36,993 nt of DNA from Aliarcobacter sp. Lineage in GTDB: Bacteria; Campylobacterota; Campylobacteria; Campylobacterales; Arcobacteraceae. The stretch spans positions 1-36,993 of the forward strand of contig JAGOIF010000013.1 of the NCBI GenBank assembly GCA_017995775.1. Reading direction: 5' to 3'. The position numbers and the translations under genes were made by a program. Positions 36,876-36,993 of the stretch are shown here, one piece after another (position 1 is the stretch's first letter; every line of letters starts with the position of its first letter). Below the pieces are notes generated by a model, which saw only the letters and a program-made list of their open reading frames with translations, did not search any database and was not told where the DNA came from.

Positions 36876-36881
36876 TATAAT
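36876..36881 (+). promoter_or_regulatory. -10 box for yaeQ
   Basis: TATAAT preceded directly by TG, 39 bp before the ATG at 36921, in the gap after the DUF1003 gene. Confidence 0.5.
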
Positions 36882-36920
36882 GCGTCTTCAAAAAAATTAC
36901 AATATAAAGCAAGGGTTCAA

Positions 36921-36993
36921 ATGGCTACTAAAGCTACCATTCACAAAGCATTTTTAAGTATTTCTAATATGGATACAAACTATTACAATGATC
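36921..36993 (+). CDS. yaeQ: YaeQ family protein (5' end only)
   Basis: The 24 visible codons read MATKATIHKAFLSISNMDTNYYND, closely following the start of YaeQ proteins (MALKATIYKA...D.DR..Y). YaeQ has a PD-(D/E)XK-like fold without a settled function. The ATG follows AAGGG. The gene continues beyond the window, so only the N-terminus supports the call. Confidence 0.8.
   Translation, partial: MATKATIHKAFLSISNMDTNYYND

Noticed and set aside
36921-36993. Naming the final partial gene more precisely than YaeQ
   Set aside because: Only 24 codons are visible; the match to the YaeQ start is good but nothing further can be said.

Overview
The window reads as a stretch of chromosome from a very AT-rich member of the Campylobacterota, most likely the Arcobacteraceae (Arcobacter/Aliarcobacter group). 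The signs are the helix-shape peptidoglycan hydrolases Csd6/Pgp2 and Csd3/Pgp3, the carboxynorspermidine route to polyamines, several chemoreceptors and large hybrid kinases, HxWRQPL-type histidine kinases, and a tmRNA with tag ANNTNYAPQRVAA. The assignment is inferred from gene content; no rRNA lies in the window.

Layout. 1-3.1 kb: the 5' part of purL, a csd6-like gene upstream of it, and the divergent csd3-like gene. 3.2-8.9 kb, minus strand: folE, corA, then a tightly overlapping type II secretion/type IV pilus-like set (two small membrane proteins, an ATPase and a polytopic membrane protein) that best fits a natural-transformation (Cts) apparatus without its secretin or pilins. 9-11.5 kb, minus strand: era and a comM/yifB ATPase. 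11.6-14.3 kb, plus strand: a Cache chemoreceptor, a stand-alone PAS protein that may form a two-part taxis receptor with it, and a zinc-ribbon membrane protein. 14.3-16.8 kb, minus strand: a nascent-protein handling operon, tig-clpP-def. 16.9-18.6 kb: a VWA-TPR membrane protein. 18.6-23.2 kb, minus strand: a polyamine/polyphosphate operon (carboxynorspermidine dehydrogenase, rubredoxin, nspC, two PPK2 kinases). 23.3-23.7 kb: ssrA. This is followed by about 660 bp without an intact gene that carries mobile-element debris, including a DUF2958 fragment.

24.4-36.0 kb is a signalling block: a second chemoreceptor, a divergent soluble kinase and OmpR-type regulator, a small lipoprotein, a REC-HD-GYP phosphodiesterase, and two very large hybrid kinases whose genes overlap by 4 bp. 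The first kinase has a periplasmic CxxCH (c-type haem) sensor, an intact last receiver and an Hpt-like tail without its histidine. The second has a receiver without its aspartate and an Hpt tail with its histidine intact. The two appear to be complementary halves of one phosphorelay, and this is the most unusual feature of the window. The window ends with a DUF1003 gene and the start of yaeQ.

Most convergent gene ends share bidirectional hairpin terminators, and several genes have clear TATAAT -10 boxes. No CRISPR array, tRNA gene, rRNA gene or intact insertion sequence was seen.
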